Notes: a model not told the origin generated them from the letters alone. A stretch of 35,559 nt of DNA from Nitratifractor sp. (GCA_015488535.1 WFNP01000059.1:1-35559), one strand, 5' to 3'. Counted from the stretch's first letter, positions 1 to 9,564 are shown. A program made the numbers and translations.

Positions 1-140
1 CAAACCTATAAAAAAGTGTTTCAAAAATCAAACAGTCCCAAGAGAAAAAATCTCTTGAAAGTGTTCTTTAAAATTTTAATGTTACAAGAGTATTGTCATT
101 TCCTATTTTTTCGCTCCGTTTAAGTTATTCTTTATAGGAT
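1..140 (+). mobile_element. Right end of a second IS110-family copy, cut by the window edge
   Basis: Bases 1-145 are an exact reverse complement of 24021-24165, the right end of the complete IS110-family element in this window. Only the noncoding right end is present; its transposase would lie upstream of base 1 on the plus strand. The identical stretch includes the TAAGTTATTC inverted-repeat box (121-130) and the hairpin CAAGAGA/TCTCTTG (39-58). The shared TGCTT at 141-145 may already be core or target sequence, so the true end is probably near 140. The histidine kinase gene stops about 25 bases further on, so the element inserted directly behind that gene. Confidence 0.85.
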
Positions 141-169
141 TGCTTTTGATTGATATATATTTTCTATAA

Positions 170-1393
170 TCAATTTATAATTATCTCAAATATATTCTCT
201 TTTGCATCTTCATCATATCTGTATTTAAATTCATATCCGAGTTTATCTGTAATGTTTGCTACTATATACAGCCCCAATCCAAATCCGCTGTTTCTCTTCT
301 CCTCCTGGGAAAAAGGTTCTATATAGTATGATATATCCTCTTTCAAAGGTTCTCCAAGAGAGTGTACTCCCACTCTGTTACTTCTTGCTCTTAGGGTTAC
401 ATGAGTGTCAGGACTGTATTTGATACCGTTATCCATTAGATTTTTCAAAACCAGTGCCAATAGTTTCTCATCTGTATAAAGAGGTCTATCCACAATATCT
501 ATATCTATCTTTTCAGGGTCTGTCATAAGCATTCTGATAGCATTATCCACAACAGCAGACAAAGTGGTATCACCCATATCAGGCTCAAAATTATACATCG
601 TAATTCTCTCTACTTCTGCCAAATCACTGATTAATTCATTCATCCTCTCAAAAGCATTTACCAATACCTGTTTTGCTATTGGGTCATCTATGGTTTCGGC
701 TATAATTCTACCTTTTGTAATAGGAGTTTTAAGCTCATGCATAATATTACGCATAAATAAATTTTTGGAAGAGATAAGCTGTTTGATATGTCTTATTGCT
801 TTGTCAAAACTGTGGGCAATTCTTCCTATCTCATCATCACCATACCCTTCTATCTTCAAATTTAAATCACCACCTGCAAACTGTTCTATTTGATTGTGAA
901 GCTTCTTTAGGGGATAGAGTTTTTTCAATACCATCATATACATCAGCAGCATAATAGCCAACATTATAAAACCAAATGACATCAAAAACCTATATGTATA
1001 ACCTTCAGGATGACGATCATGCAACATCAAATCGTAATCAAAACGCTGTATATAGATATAATAATTCTTTTTTGTTTTGAAAACCTTTACCATACCATAA
1101 ACAGAGCGACCGCTGAATATTGTAGTGCCACTCTTTTCTATTTCATCTTTTACACTCTTGGCATCTATAGGCTCAAGAGAGAAATTTTTATACAGTTTTT
1201 TTAAAGTGGGAGAGTTTTTACCCATATTTTCATTTGTCAAAAAAGTATCAGAGATTATTTTATAACGATTTACTTCCTGAAATTTTCTCTGGTCATTACC
1301 CGAAGAGAGTAGATAGTAAAATGCTACTCCCAATACCATAATTACAGCAATAAAAAGGGAATGGACAAAGGTAGTAACTGAAATATTTTTCAT
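170..1393 (-). CDS. Two-component sensor histidine kinase, ArsS-like
   Basis: Membrane sensor kinase of 407 residues, the cognate partner of the response regulator gene just upstream (5-base gap). A first membrane helix (about 10-30) and a second (about 135-156) enclose an extracytoplasmic sensor segment of roughly 100 residues. A HAMP linker (about 157-207) follows, then the dimerisation helix with phospho-acceptor His219 in the box MHELKTPITKGR. The N-box has Asn318 and Asn322, and the G-box (SGFGLGLYIV) has Gly370-Gly374. The HELKTPITKGRI form of the H-box is typical of the Helicobacter ArsS / Campylobacter CprS branch. In that family the pair responds to acid or envelope stress; the signal here is not known. 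The gene ends just inside the flank of the IS right end. Confidence 0.93.
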   Translation of the reverse strand: MKNISVTTFVHSLFIAVIMVLGVAFYYLLSSGNDQRKFQEVNRYKIISDTFLTNENMGKNSPTLKKLYKNFSLEPIDAKSVKDEIEKSGTTIFSGRSVYGMVKVFKTKKNYYIYIQRFDYDLMLHDRHPEGYTYRFLMSFGFIMLAIMLLMYMMVLKKLYPLKKLHNQIEQFAGGDLNLKIEGYGDDEIGRIAHSFDKAIRHIKQLISSKNLFMRNIMHELKTPITKGRIIAETIDDPIAKQVLVNAFERMNELISDLAEVERITMYNFEPDMGDTTLSAVVDNAIRMLMTDPEKIDIDIVDRPLYTDEKLLALVLKNLMDNGIKYSPDTHVTLRARSNRVGVHSLGEPLKEDISYYIEPFSQEEKRNSGFGLGLYIVANITDKLGYEFKYRYDEDAKENIFEIIIN

Positions 1394-1398
1394 ATCTG

Positions 1399-2085
1399 TT
1401 ATACCTTGTCAGTAAGCAGATATCCTATACCTCTGACAGGTTTTATATAACTCTTGTCAGGCTCGACTTCAGCCAATTTGTGTCTGATTCTGGAGATAAT
1501 TACATCAATATTTTTTATTGAACTGTCATCAGCTATATGCTCACTCTCATACAAGAGCTGTTCTCGAGATACTGCTCCGTTTATATGTTCTATGAGTATT
1601 GCCAGTATATCAAACTCGGCAGCTGTCAATTTCAAAGGTGTGCCTTTAAACAGAATTACTCTGCCTTTTCTATCTACAACAAAAAGTTTATCCTCTTTTT
1701 TATCTATCGGTCCTATTCGTCGAAGTATGGTCTTGATTCTTGTAACCAACTCTCGTGGGTCATAAGGCTTTGGCATATAATCATCTGCACCTCTTTCCAT
1801 ACCTATTACTTTGTCTGTAATATCATCTCTTGCCGAAGATATTATTATAGGGATATCGGATTTTTCTCTTATCTTCTCTATGACATCCAATCCATCCATA
1901 CCAGGAAGTGTCAAATCAAGTATTATCAAATTATAATCTTTTTGTGTGAGCATAGATAGTCCGATATAAGGGTCTTCGGCAGTATCTGATACCATTGCGT
2001 ATTTTGCCAGATATGCTCCCAAAACCATAGCCAATTCCGGATCATCTTCTATAATTAATATTTTTATTTTATCTTCATCCTGCAT
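1399..2085 (-). CDS. OmpR-family response regulator, ArsR-like
   Basis: DNA-binding response regulator of 228 residues. The receiver domain (about 8-120) has the acidic pair Asp14/Asp15, the phospho-acceptor Asp57 in ILDLTLPGMDG, and the conserved Lys106 in the MPKPYDP loop. A winged-helix domain (about 130-226) follows, with the usual closing motif VRGIGYLL. It is translated just before the histidine kinase, which it presumably receives phosphate from. In Helicobacter the orthologous regulator is essential; whether that holds here cannot be seen. A 62-base AT-rich gap separates it from the transporter gene upstream, so it may have its own promoter. Confidence 0.94.
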   Translation of the reverse strand: MQDEDKIKILIIEDDPELAMVLGAYLAKYAMVSDTAEDPYIGLSMLTQKDYNLIILDLTLPGMDGLDVIEKIREKSDIPIIISSARDDITDKVIGMERGADDYMPKPYDPRELVTRIKTILRRIGPIDKKEDKLFVVDRKGRVILFKGTPLKLTAAEFDILAILIEHINGAVSREQLLYESEHIADDSSIKNIDVIISRIRHKLAEVEPDKSYIKPVRGIGYLLTDKV

Positions 2086-2147
2086 ACAATATCTCCTGCT
2101 TTTGTAAAAAGTATATCCAAACTAAGCTGTATATATATCTGTGCTTA

Positions 2148-3170
2148 TTATAGTGTAACACCATATCTTAAATATACCCGTGTAGCTGCAAAAAGAAAAG
2201 TGGTAATTGCAGGTCCTAGTATAGTTCCCCAAAATCCGTAAGTACTCATTCCTGCTATAATAGAGAAAAATATCACAAGCTCATCCATTTTTGCCGCATT
2301 TTTGAGCATATCCTCTTTTATAAATTTGATTATCATAGGCTTCACAAATGTATCAGCCAAAATGGATATCACAATTACAGAGTATAATGCCACGACAATG
2401 GCTATATCAGCTCCCATTTTACTCCATGCATAAAATGCTACAGGCATCCATACTATAGCTCCTCCTACAACCGGTATCAAAGAGGCAAATCCATATATCA
2501 CACCAAAAAGCAGACCGTTAAAACCAAGATATCCTACAAATATTCCAAATAAAAATCCTTCAAAAAGTGCAGTGATAATAATGGAATACAGCACTACTTC
2601 CATCGTAGATACCAACTCTGATACCATACTTCTGCTATCCTCTTTTGGTGCAGGTATCAACAGTGTAAGCAATTCAAAAAATCTATCCTGATAATATACA
2701 ATTGCAGCATAAAAGGCTATGATAAAAATAATATTTTTTATAAATCCCACACCTTTGCTTCCCATAGTGGTAACATATAATGATATATCTTTAATATAAG
2801 GAGTAACTTTTTCCACTCGCAGATACTCTTGAACCCAGTCACCTATATATGGTATATCTTTGGTCATCGTTCTTGTACCGTCAAACATTGCCTTGATACT
2901 TGCTTTGTCAAGATGACTCAAATACTCTACACCTGTTGTGGCGACATAGAAAATGGGTGCCATTATCAACATTATCAAGAGTATTACCATTACAAGTGCC
3001 ACGATTTTTCTCGATTTCATAATATGAAGCATATGTCTGCTCATATTTGTCGTAGCCATTGCAAGCAACATCGCTACACTCATAGAGAGTAAAAAAGGTT
3101 GATATATCGTATATGCTCCCCACAATGCAAGAGCAAACAAAATAAATATAAAAATTTTTGGTCTATCCAA
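2148..3170 (-). CDS. AI-2E/PerM family transporter
   Basis: Polytopic membrane protein of 340 residues with the AI-2E exporter (UPF0118, PerM) pattern: two hydrophobic helices at the N-terminus (about 5-36), a third at about 60-80, a less hydrophobic middle (about 85-150), then a dense hydrophobic C-terminal half with GFWGTILGP near the end. Members have been proposed to export autoinducer-2 or to act as Na+(Li+)/H+ antiporters, so the substrate here is open. The start codon overlaps the end of ruvB by 8 bases, showing translational coupling. Confidence 0.88.
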   Translation of the reverse strand: MDRPKIFIFILFALALWGAYTIYQPFLLSMSVAMLLAMATTNMSRHMLHIMKSRKIVALVMVILLIMLIMAPIFYVATTGVEYLSHLDKASIKAMFDGTRTMTKDIPYIGDWVQEYLRVEKVTPYIKDISLYVTTMGSKGVGFIKNIIFIIAFYAAIVYYQDRFFELLTLLIPAPKEDSRSMVSELVSTMEVVLYSIIITALFEGFLFGIFVGYLGFNGLLFGVIYGFASLIPVVGGAIVWMPVAFYAWSKMGADIAIVVALYSVIVISILADTFVKPMIIKFIKEDMLKNAAKMDELVIFFSIIAGMSTYGFWGTILGPAITTFLFAATRVYLRYGVTL

Positions 3171-4173
3171 AAAGCCCTCCTGCCGAAGGTGGTGTCAAAC
3201 GAAACATCTCATAAGTTTTTGGTGTGGCTATCCTGCCTCTAGCAGTCCTCTCTATATAACCATTGGCTATCAAATATGGCTCAAGGACATCTTCTATAGT
3301 CCCCTCATCTTCACTCATAGCAGCTGCAATTGTGCTTAGCCCCATAGGTCTGCCTTTTGCAGAAATCAACAACTCAAGCAACCTAATATCCTGTTCATCA
3401 AATCCCAAGTGATTTACTCCCAATCTGTCCAATCCAAACTTGGCACTCTCTATGGTAATAATATCTTCACCGGCAACCTCTGAAAAATCCCTGACTCTTC
3501 GTAAAAGTCTCAATGCAATTCTTGGTGTGCCTCTGCTTCTTTTTGCTATCTCAAGTGATGCTTTCTCTTCTATACCACACCCCAATCTATCAGCAGCTCT
3601 TCGGACTATTTCAGCCAACTCATCAGCTGTATAAAACTCCATCCGAAAATGCATACCAAATCTCTCTCTGAGAGGACTAGACAGCATTCCGGCTCTTGTG
3701 GTAGCCCCTATCAGTGTAAATCTGGGCAAATCTATCTTGACTGATTGGGCAGCAGGTCCGCTTCCTATGATAATATCGAGTCTGAAATCTTCCATTGCGG
3801 GATAGAGTATCTCTTCTATTGCAGGAGACATTCTGTGTATCTCATCTATAAAGAGTATATCCCCCTCCTCTATATTAGTCAACATTGCAGCCAAATCACC
3901 GGCTTTTTCTATCATCGGTGCCGCAGTGGTTTTTATATTTGAGCCCATCATTCCCGATATGATATTTGCCAGTGTTGTCTTACCCAGTCCGGGAGGTCCA
4001 AAAAAGAGAATATGATCAAGTGCTTCTCCTCTGGCAAGTGAAGCCTGTATAAATACCTCCAGATTGTTTTTTATCTTCTCCTGTCCGATGTAGTCATCCC
4101 ACCTGGAGGGACGCAGAGACTTTTCATAATTGCCTTCTGCTTCAAACTTCTCTATCTCTACTATTCTCTCCAT
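3163..4173 (-). CDS. ruvB: Holliday junction branch migration helicase RuvB
   Basis: RuvB is the hexameric AAA+ motor that, with RuvA, drives branch migration of Holliday junctions during recombination repair. At 336 residues it has the family's usual length. Visible motifs are Walker A GPPGLGKT (59-66), Walker B with Asp110-Glu111 in FIDEIH, the sensor GATTRAGML (156-164), the SPLRERFG arginine-finger region (166-173), and a C-terminal winged helix with the PRTARG-like segment ERTARGR. ruvA and ruvC are not in the window. panB ends 13 bases upstream. Confidence 0.98.
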   Translation of the reverse strand: MERIVEIEKFEAEGNYEKSLRPSRWDDYIGQEKIKNNLEVFIQASLARGEALDHILFFGPPGLGKTTLANIISGMMGSNIKTTAAPMIEKAGDLAAMLTNIEEGDILFIDEIHRMSPAIEEILYPAMEDFRLDIIIGSGPAAQSVKIDLPRFTLIGATTRAGMLSSPLRERFGMHFRMEFYTADELAEIVRRAADRLGCGIEEKASLEIAKRSRGTPRIALRLLRRVRDFSEVAGEDIITIESAKFGLDRLGVNHLGFDEQDIRLLELLISAKGRPMGLSTIAAAMSEDEGTIEDVLEPYLIANGYIERTARGRIATPKTYEMFRLTPPSAGGLFG

Positions 4174-4186
4174 CTATACTCCGATA

Positions 4187-5002
4187 CTATCCATAACTGT
4201 GCTCTTCATCTGGGAATATTCCATTTTTGACTTCATCTCTGTATCTCATTACAGCTCTTTTTACAATATCGGCACCATCTATATACTCTTTGACAAACTT
4301 TGGCTTGAATTTGTCAAAAAATCCAAGCATATCACTCCATACCAATACTTGACCATCTGTAGCATCTCCGGCACCTATACCAATAGTCGGTATAGATACC
4401 GACTCGGTAACTCTTTTTGCTGCTTCATTGCTGACACCCTCTATTATCAGAGTAAAGACCCCTGCACTCTCTAATGCTTTTGCATCTTCTATGAGAGTAT
4501 TTATATCCTCTTCACTTTTGCCTCTGACTCTGTAGCCACCTTCTGCACGGACAAACTGAGGCATCAGACCTATATGACCAACTACTGCTATGCCGTTATC
4601 GCACAGATAAGATATAATCTCTTTTTTCTCTTTGCCACCTTCTATTTTGACAGCTTCGGCACTTGTCTCTTTATATACTCTGATTGCACTATTTAGAGCT
4701 TCATCAGGAGTATTGCAAGAGCCAAAAGGCATATCTGTCACTATCAGAGGAAGCTTGGCTCCGTTGCATACTGCCTGAGTATGATATATCATCTGCTCCA
4801 AAGTCGCACTGAGTGTATCGCTCCGACCCATAAAACTCATATTCAAACTGTCACCCACAAGTATCATCTCTGCCTCTTTTTCAAAAATAGAGGCAAAAAG
4901 AGCATCATAGGCTGTTATCATAACAATCTTTTCAACCCCTTTCATCTTCTTGACAGAGTTTACGGTCACTTTCTTCTCTACAGGTTTGCTGTGAATGCTC
5001 AT
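4187..5002 (-). CDS. panB: 3-methyl-2-oxobutanoate hydroxymethyltransferase PanB
   Basis: First enzyme of pantothenate (coenzyme A) synthesis: it adds a hydroxymethyl group from methylene-THF to 2-oxoisovalerate. The frame opens further up at a TTG (5047). The ATG at 5002 (MSIHSKPVEK) is preferred because an AAGG box lies 8 bases before it and it gives the usual family N-terminus; the ATG at 5008 is too close to that box. From this start the protein has 271 residues. Metal-binding positions are Asp51 in VGDSLNMS, Asp90 in TDMPFGS and Glu121 in KIEGG; VGHIGLMPQ and GIGAGDATDGQ are also family signatures. It lies first in the run leading into ruvB. Confidence 0.96.
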   Translation of the reverse strand: MSIHSKPVEKKVTVNSVKKMKGVEKIVMITAYDALFASIFEKEAEMILVGDSLNMSFMGRSDTLSATLEQMIYHTQAVCNGAKLPLIVTDMPFGSCNTPDEALNSAIRVYKETSAEAVKIEGGKEKKEIISYLCDNGIAVVGHIGLMPQFVRAEGGYRVRGKSEEDINTLIEDAKALESAGVFTLIIEGVSNEAAKRVTESVSIPTIGIGAGDATDGQVLVWSDMLGFFDKFKPKFVKEYIDGADIVKRAVMRYRDEVKNGIFPDEEHSYG

Positions 5003-5053
5003 CGGCATATCCTTGATAAATGTAATTTCTAATTGGATTTTATCCAAAACAAG

Positions 5054-5091
5054 TATAATATTATAATTATATAATGAAACGGAGTAACAAT
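5054..5091. promoter_or_regulatory. Divergent panB/trpA promoter region and trpA Shine-Dalgarno
   Basis: The space between the two divergent genes holds three overlapping TATAAT boxes on the plus strand (5054-5059, 5062-5067, 5070-5075), any of which could serve trpA, and ATTATA on the plus strand (reading TATAAT on the minus strand) for panB. GGAG at 5081-5084 lies 7 bases before a TTG at 5092. No convincing -35 hexamer was found, as is usual for sigma-70 promoters in this phylum. Confidence 0.5.
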
Positions 5092-5832
5092 TTGAAAAAA
5101 CTTGTAGCTTATATCACAACTGGTTATCCGGATTTGGAGTTTACTGTAGATTTGGCAAAATCTTTGGCAGAGGCAGGGACTGATACACTAGAGCTTGGTA
5201 TTCCTTTTTCTGACCCTGTAGCAGATGGTCCGGTCATAGAAAAGGCAAATTTGCTCTCTTTAAAAAACGGATTTAAAATATCTCAACTATTTGAAGTATC
5301 TGCTCAGATAGCCTCTGATATAGATACTCTGTGGATGGGATATTTCAATCCTTTTTATCATTTTGGTATAGACAGATTTATAGAAGAAGCAAACAAAAGT
5401 GGCGTAAACGGATTTATTATTCCCGATTTGCCGTTTGAAGAGGCAAAACCATACAAAGCACAGATGAAAGAAAAATCACTGGCATTAATTGATTTTATAG
5501 CACCTACCGATCCTAAAGAGAGGATATCAAAAATAGCCAAAGATGCCGACAAATTTATCTATCTTGTAGCGTATGCAGGAATTACCGGCAGTGGCAAAAG
5601 CGAAGAACTCTCAAGCACAATATCATCTATACGGGAATTTAGTAATACGCCTGTATATGTAGGCTTTGGAGTCAATGCTGATACTGCAAAAGCCAAAGCA
5701 AAAGGTGTAGATGGTGTAATAGTCGGCTCTGCGTTTGTAAAAATTTTGCTTGATGATTCACTCAGCCATACTCAAAAAATAGAAAAAATTTCAAAAATGG
5801 CAAAAGAGATTAAAGAAAAAATCAACGAATAG
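5092..5832 (+). CDS. trpA: Tryptophan synthase alpha subunit TrpA
   Basis: TrpA cleaves indole-3-glycerol phosphate and channels indole to TrpB. The TTG at 5092 is preferred over the ATG at 5074 because GGAG sits 7 bases before the TTG, while nothing like a ribosome binding site precedes the ATG. The TTG gives MKKLVAYITTGYPD, the normal N-terminus. In this 246-residue product the catalytic pair is Glu34 (ELGIPFSDP) and Asp45 (VADGP), corresponding to Salmonella Glu49 and Asp60. The phosphate-binding GFGVN and VDGVIVGSAFV segments are present near the end. trpB and the other trp genes are not adjacent, so the pathway is split. Confidence 0.96.
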   Translation: MKKLVAYITTGYPDLEFTVDLAKSLAEAGTDTLELGIPFSDPVADGPVIEKANLLSLKNGFKISQLFEVSAQIASDIDTLWMGYFNPFYHFGIDRFIEEANKSGVNGFIIPDLPFEEAKPYKAQMKEKSLALIDFIAPTDPKERISKIAKDADKFIYLVAYAGITGSGKSEELSSTISSIREFSNTPVYVGFGVNADTAKAKAKGVDGVIVGSAFVKILLDDSLSHTQKIEKISKMAKEIKEKINE

Positions 5833-5838
5833 CTCTTA

Positions 5839-5866
5839 AATCAACCTCTCTATCGGAGGGTTGATT
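5839..5866. terminator. Hairpin between convergent trpA and pseudouridine synthase genes
   Basis: An 8-bp stem (AATCAACC/GGTTGATT) continues, after one bulged base, into CTC/GAG with the loop TATCG. It sits between two converging genes and could end either transcript. Neither side has a strong T-tract, so termination efficiency is uncertain. Confidence 0.5.
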
Positions 5867-5875
5867 ACAAAACTG

Positions 5876-6610
5876 TTATTTATATCTCAATATATCATTT
5901 GGAATAGGTGCTTCATATTTTTTGCCGAACAATTCGATACTTTTGGCATGTAAGAGTTGTCTTTTTGCCTGTGTAACACTGCCATATTTCTCATCACCCA
6001 CTATAGGATAGCCCATATGAGACAGATGCAGTCTTATCTGATGTGTCCTTCCTGTATCTATCTCTATACGGACTCTGCTCTTTTTACCCTGCACTTCATC
6101 TGGATAGACTCTGCTTATAGCCTCTTTGCCTCTTTTTTTGTCTATTTTTGAATATGCTGATGAGCCTCTTTTTACAGTGTGTATAGGCAAATCTATAAGC
6201 ATCTCCTCATATACCACTCCCTCTACCCATGCTATATACTCTTTTTTCACTCTTCGTTTGCGAAACTCATCTATAGCTCTTTTTTTAAACTCATCATCTC
6301 TTACTAGCAACAAAACACCACTTGTCTCTCTATCTAAACGATGTAGAAGTTCAGCTCCGTCTATGGCAAATTCAATATCTATACTCTCTATAAATGCCGG
6401 TTTGTTTACTGCTACAATCTTGTCATCTTGATATATGATAGAGATGTCAGCAGGTTTTTCTACCCTAAAGAGTGTATCATCAGGGAGTTCTGCTCTGGCA
6501 ATTTTAACCTTTTTGTCAGCTACATATACTAAACCTCTGTCTATCAACTCTTTTGCTCTTTTATTGGAAATTCCCTCTTGAATTGCCAACAGTTTATACG
6601 CTTTTTCCAT
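5876..6610 (-). CDS. RluA-family 23S rRNA pseudouridine synthase
   Basis: Enzyme of 244 residues that isomerises uridine to pseudouridine in RNA. An S4-like RNA-binding domain (about 1-50) precedes the catalytic domain. The catalytic aspartate is Asp93 in the box LLHRLDRETSG (88-98), followed by GRTHQIRLHLSHMGYPIVGD near the C-terminus. The NKPAG segment usual before the active site reads NKPAFIES, a small departure. The S4 domain suggests an RluD- or RluC-like rRNA target, but the exact uridine cannot be named. It is the last gene of the glyQ run, 11 bases after yggU. Confidence 0.92.
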   Translation of the reverse strand: MEKAYKLLAIQEGISNKRAKELIDRGLVYVADKKVKIARAELPDDTLFRVEKPADISIIYQDDKIVAVNKPAFIESIDIEFAIDGAELLHRLDRETSGVLLLVRDDEFKKRAIDEFRKRRVKKEYIAWVEGVVYEEMLIDLPIHTVKRGSSAYSKIDKKRGKEAISRVYPDEVQGKKSRVRIEIDTGRTHQIRLHLSHMGYPIVGDEKYGSVTQAKRQLLHAKSIELFGKKYEAPIPNDILRYK

Positions 6611-6621
6611 ATTTTACTCTC

Positions 6622-6906
6622 TTATATATTTTTTATAAACTCTTCAAATTTCTCAGTAAGAGGAAATTTTACTCGTTTTATTTTACTTGTTTCACCACTT
6701 ACAAATACTACAGCACTTTTGGGAACCTTAAAGCTCTTGGATATAAATTTGACCAACTCTTTGTTTGCAGCACCCTCTACGGCAGCGGCTCTTATTCTCA
6801 CCTTGAGAGCATCATCTCCATAGAGTCCGCAAAACTCATTTTTACTGGCTCCAGGTTGTGCCTTTATACTCAAAACTACCTCATTGTCTTTAATATTGTA
6901 ATACAC
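6622..6906 (-). CDS. yggU: YggU/DUF167 family protein
   Basis: Small cytoplasmic protein of 94 residues in the UPF0235/DUF167 family. The family signature is clear: VVLSIKAQPGASKNE near the start and AAAVEGAANKELVKFISKSF in the middle. Its biochemical function is unknown; structures show an alpha/beta fold. The start overlaps the end of waaA by 17 bases, and the pseudouridine synthase gene follows within 12 bases, so it is translated in the same message. Confidence 0.9.
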   Translation of the reverse strand: MYYNIKDNEVVLSIKAQPGASKNEFCGLYGDDALKVRIRAAAVEGAANKELVKFISKSFKVPKSAVVFVSGETSKIKRVKFPLTEKFEEFIKNI

Positions 6907-8101
6907 TCTCTATCTCCTCTACTATATCATCTATACCTGTGGCTTTGGCTTTGATTCTCGTATTTGGCAATGATTTATAATCTACTAACTTTTTATTTAA
7001 ATCTTCAGCAGTGGATATAACAATACCCTCTATACCTCCAAAAAGCTCTTTTTGATTGAAATAGTATTCACCAGAAATAATTTTACATCCAAACTGAGCT
7101 GCTTCTGCGGCATTGTGTCCGCCTACAGGGACAAATGCACCACCCAATATAACAATATCACTTATAGCATAGAGATTTACAGATTCTCCCATTTTGTCTA
7201 TGAGGATAATATCTCTGTCTAGTCTCTCATCTTCGCTAAATTTGGCAAAACTCAAATGATTATCTCGTGCAAACTCTGAAATGATACTATGTACCTTTTC
7301 AAATCGTTCAGGATGTCTGGGTATTACTATCAGTCTGGCTCTGCTTTCTTCGTTTTTCAACTTGGCAAAAGCTTTGAGAATTATCTCCTCTTCTCCCTCA
7401 TGAGTGCTTCCTGCCGTCACAATCAATCCATCAGGTTTTTCCAAACGCCTATTTGGCTCAGGAATAGAAGCAAACTTCAAATTTCCACATATTTTGATGT
7501 TTTTTGCTCCAAGAGAAGCCAATCTCTTTGAATCATCTTCTGTTTGTGCATATACACTGTCTATATATTTAAATATCTCTTTGTAAACAAAAGCAAATCT
7601 CATATATTTGGGATATGATTTTTCGCTAATTCTGGCATTTACCAAGATAGTCCTTGCTCCTTTGCTTTTGGCAATGGCAAAAAGCAGATACCAAAGCTCA
7701 GCTTCAAATACCACAAGGACTTTTTGAGGTTTTATCCAAAAGTATAACAGAGGCTCAAATGGCAGATATCTACTCTCTTTTGAGTATGATGATATAACAC
7801 TGTAACCGGTCTGGGTAGTGGTAGTAAAACGCAAAAGATTACTCTCTATTTTGCCAGACAAAGAAGTTACAGCCCTTGCCTCTCCAAAACTGCACAGATG
7901 AAACCACACACCATTGGGTGATAGCGGAGGATTTTTATATAAAAAAAATCTTGCAGGAAGAGAGTATCTGTATTTTTTCTTGAGCGACAGCAGTATCACC
8001 GCAGGAGATGCGATGATATATACAACTGCAAATATGAGGCTATAAATATATTTAAACAGCAGATTATGCCTCTTCTTCGCCACTTTCGTATGAGGCATCA
8101 T
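6890..8101 (-). CDS. waaA: 3-deoxy-D-manno-octulosonic acid (Kdo) transferase
   Basis: GT30-family transferase of about 403 residues that attaches Kdo to lipid A precursors at the inner face of the cytoplasmic membrane, a core step of lipooligosaccharide synthesis. A membrane anchor lies at about 17-40. Catalytic and family motifs are WFHLCSFGEARA (the glutamate of FGE is the expected general base), TAGSTHEGEE, VIPRHPER and GGAFVPVGGHNAAEAA. The ATG pair at the 5' end overlaps the preceding gene by 38 bases. A shorter start near LLFKYIYS would have to use CTG, so the longer form is kept with some doubt. Confidence 0.94.
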   Translation of the reverse strand: MMPHTKVAKKRHNLLFKYIYSLIFAVVYIIASPAVILLSLKKKYRYSLPARFFLYKNPPLSPNGVWFHLCSFGEARAVTSLSGKIESNLLRFTTTTQTGYSVISSYSKESRYLPFEPLLYFWIKPQKVLVVFEAELWYLLFAIAKSKGARTILVNARISEKSYPKYMRFAFVYKEIFKYIDSVYAQTEDDSKRLASLGAKNIKICGNLKFASIPEPNRRLEKPDGLIVTAGSTHEGEEEIILKAFAKLKNEESRARLIVIPRHPERFEKVHSIISEFARDNHLSFAKFSEDERLDRDIILIDKMGESVNLYAISDIVILGGAFVPVGGHNAAEAAQFGCKIISGEYYFNQKELFGGIEGIVISTAEDLNKKLVDYKSLPNTRIKAKATGIDDIVEEIESVLQY

Positions 8102-8795
8102 AATATATAATTCTACCGCAGTGAGGACATGTTACTATCTCTTCACCTTTGAGAACATCTGAATATGTTTTGTCATTTATTTTGAGGAAACATCCGTAAC
8201 AAGCCTGTTTTCTTACAGGAACGATTGCTGTATTACCTGCCCACTTTCTAATTTTTTCATAAAAAGCCAATATCTTTTTGTCGATATCTCTGATAATCTC
8301 TTCTCTTTTTTTGAAGAGTTCAGTCTTTTGCTTATCTATTTCGGCTTTTTCTTTCTCAGCCTCTGCCAAAATCTCATCAAGCTCTTTTTGAAGCTCTTGA
8401 ATTTTCTCTTCATTCTCTTGCAAAAGAGCTTTTTTTGTATCATTTATTTTGTTGAGTTGCTCAATTTCATCATTTGCAAACTTTATTTTCTCTCTTGCAA
8501 TCTCCTCTTCTACCTCAAGAGCTTTTATCTCTTTTTCGGTAGTTACCTCAGAGCTTTTTCTTTTCAGATCCTTGAGTTGCTCATTAATAGAAGCTATCTG
8601 CTCTTCATAGCTTTTGATTTTGGCAGTATTATCCTCTATCTTGCTTGTGATTTTTTCATTCTCACAAATCAGTTCATCTATCTTTTTTTTCTCTTTAGAG
8701 ATTCTCTTTTCTATCTGTTCGAGTTGTGGGTCGAAACTTTTTAACTGCTTGTCTATATCTGATAGAGCTACCAACTCTTTAATATATTTGTTCAA
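8064..8795 (-). CDS. Coiled-coil zinc-ribbon protein, HP0958 (FlgZ) family
   Basis: Protein of 243 residues with a long antiparallel coiled-coil region (about 15-180) and a C-terminal C4 zinc ribbon formed by Cys199, Cys202, Cys223 and Cys226 (KQACYGC ... VTCPHCGR). The build and the segment FYEKIRKWAGNTAIVPVRKQAC match the Helicobacter pylori HP0958 family, which is needed for flagellar assembly, RpoN stability and flaA mRNA handling. The start is a TTG with AAGGA 6 bases upstream. No flagellar gene is nearby, so a flagellar role is family knowledge only. Confidence 0.88.
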   Translation of the reverse strand: MNKYIKELVALSDIDKQLKSFDPQLEQIEKRISKEKKKIDELICENEKITSKIEDNTAKIKSYEEQIASINEQLKDLKRKSSEVTTEKEIKALEVEEEIAREKIKFANDEIEQLNKINDTKKALLQENEEKIQELQKELDEILAEAEKEKAEIDKQKTELFKKREEIIRDIDKKILAFYEKIRKWAGNTAIVPVRKQACYGCFLKINDKTYSDVLKGEEIVTCPHCGRIIYYDASYESGEEEA

Positions 8796-8828
8796 TCTTG
8801 ATCCTTTGATGGGGAAGAGTAGTTGAAA

Positions 8829-9560
8829 TCATCCATGAAACAACATGGTAAATGGATTTTTTGATTGCGTGATTATAGCTGAAACAGAGAGATTTTTCAA
8901 CTCTGCACTTAATGCATCACAAAAAAAGGATTCACTCTCCCAGTGACCGATATCTACCATCATCAAATCCTGGGAAAGTGCTTTCATTGCATCATGATAT
9001 TTAATATCTCCTGTCAGAAAACAATCTGCATCCACCATATCCATCAATGATGCACCTGCACCTGTAGTCAAAGCTACTCTTTTTATTCTCTCTTTTGGGT
9101 TTACCATTTTGAGATATTTCAAGCCAAAGATATCTTCAAGTCTCTCACTCAACTCTTTCAAAGACCAATCTACATCACTCTCACAGATAAAATCTTTTTC
9201 CACATCAGGAGTCAATCCCAATACTTTGGTAAATACATATCTGTTTAGATGAGTTTTGTCAAAATTGGTATGCATAGCAATTACACTCTGTCTTTTTAGT
9301 ATAAGCTTCTCTATCATATTAGATGGATATTTTGATGTATCAATAGCTGTAAGCTTACCGAAAATCAGAGGATGATGCAGTATAAACAGAGTGCCTTCTT
9401 CATAACTCTCTATCATCATATCATCCAAATCTATAGATATTACAATTTTGTCTATATCTCTGTTCATATCACCTATTATCAATCCGCTGTTATCCCATTT
9501 TTCCTGTAATTCAAAAGGACTGACAGAATCCAAAACAGAATAAATCTCTTTGAGTTTCAT
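8829..9560 (-). CDS. NIF3-like (DUF34) metal-binding protein
   Basis: Product of 243 residues starting at the ATG at 9560 (MKLKEIYSVLDSVSPF). The open frame runs 44 codons further up but there it lies inside glyQ. An AAAGG box lies 8 bases before this ATG, which also leaves a 4-base gap after the glyQ stop. NIF3 signatures are WDNSGLIIGD, FILHHPLIFG, AMHTNFDKTH and the C-terminal DIGHWESE. These supply the di-metal histidine/aspartate/glutamate ligands. The family is widespread; some members act as GTP cyclohydrolase-type or metal-dependent hydrolases, and the substrate here is unknown. Confidence 0.9.
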   Translation of the reverse strand: MKLKEIYSVLDSVSPFELQEKWDNSGLIIGDMNRDIDKIVISIDLDDMMIESYEEGTLFILHHPLIFGKLTAIDTSKYPSNMIEKLILKRQSVIAMHTNFDKTHLNRYVFTKVLGLTPDVEKDFICESDVDWSLKELSERLEDIFGLKYLKMVNPKERIKRVALTTGAGASLMDMVDADCFLTGDIKYHDAMKALSQDLMMVDIGHWESESFFCDALSAELKNLSVSAIITQSKNPFTMLFHG

Positions 9561-9564
9561 TATC

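Noticed and set aside
1454-1959. Plus-strand open frames of 103 and 140 codons opposite the response regulator
   Set aside because: They lie wholly inside a clear gene on the other strand, have no ribosome site and no family-like motifs.
5074-5091. ATG at 5074 as the start of trpA
   Set aside because: No ribosome site before it; the TTG at 5092 has GGAG 7 bases upstream and yields the normal N-terminus.
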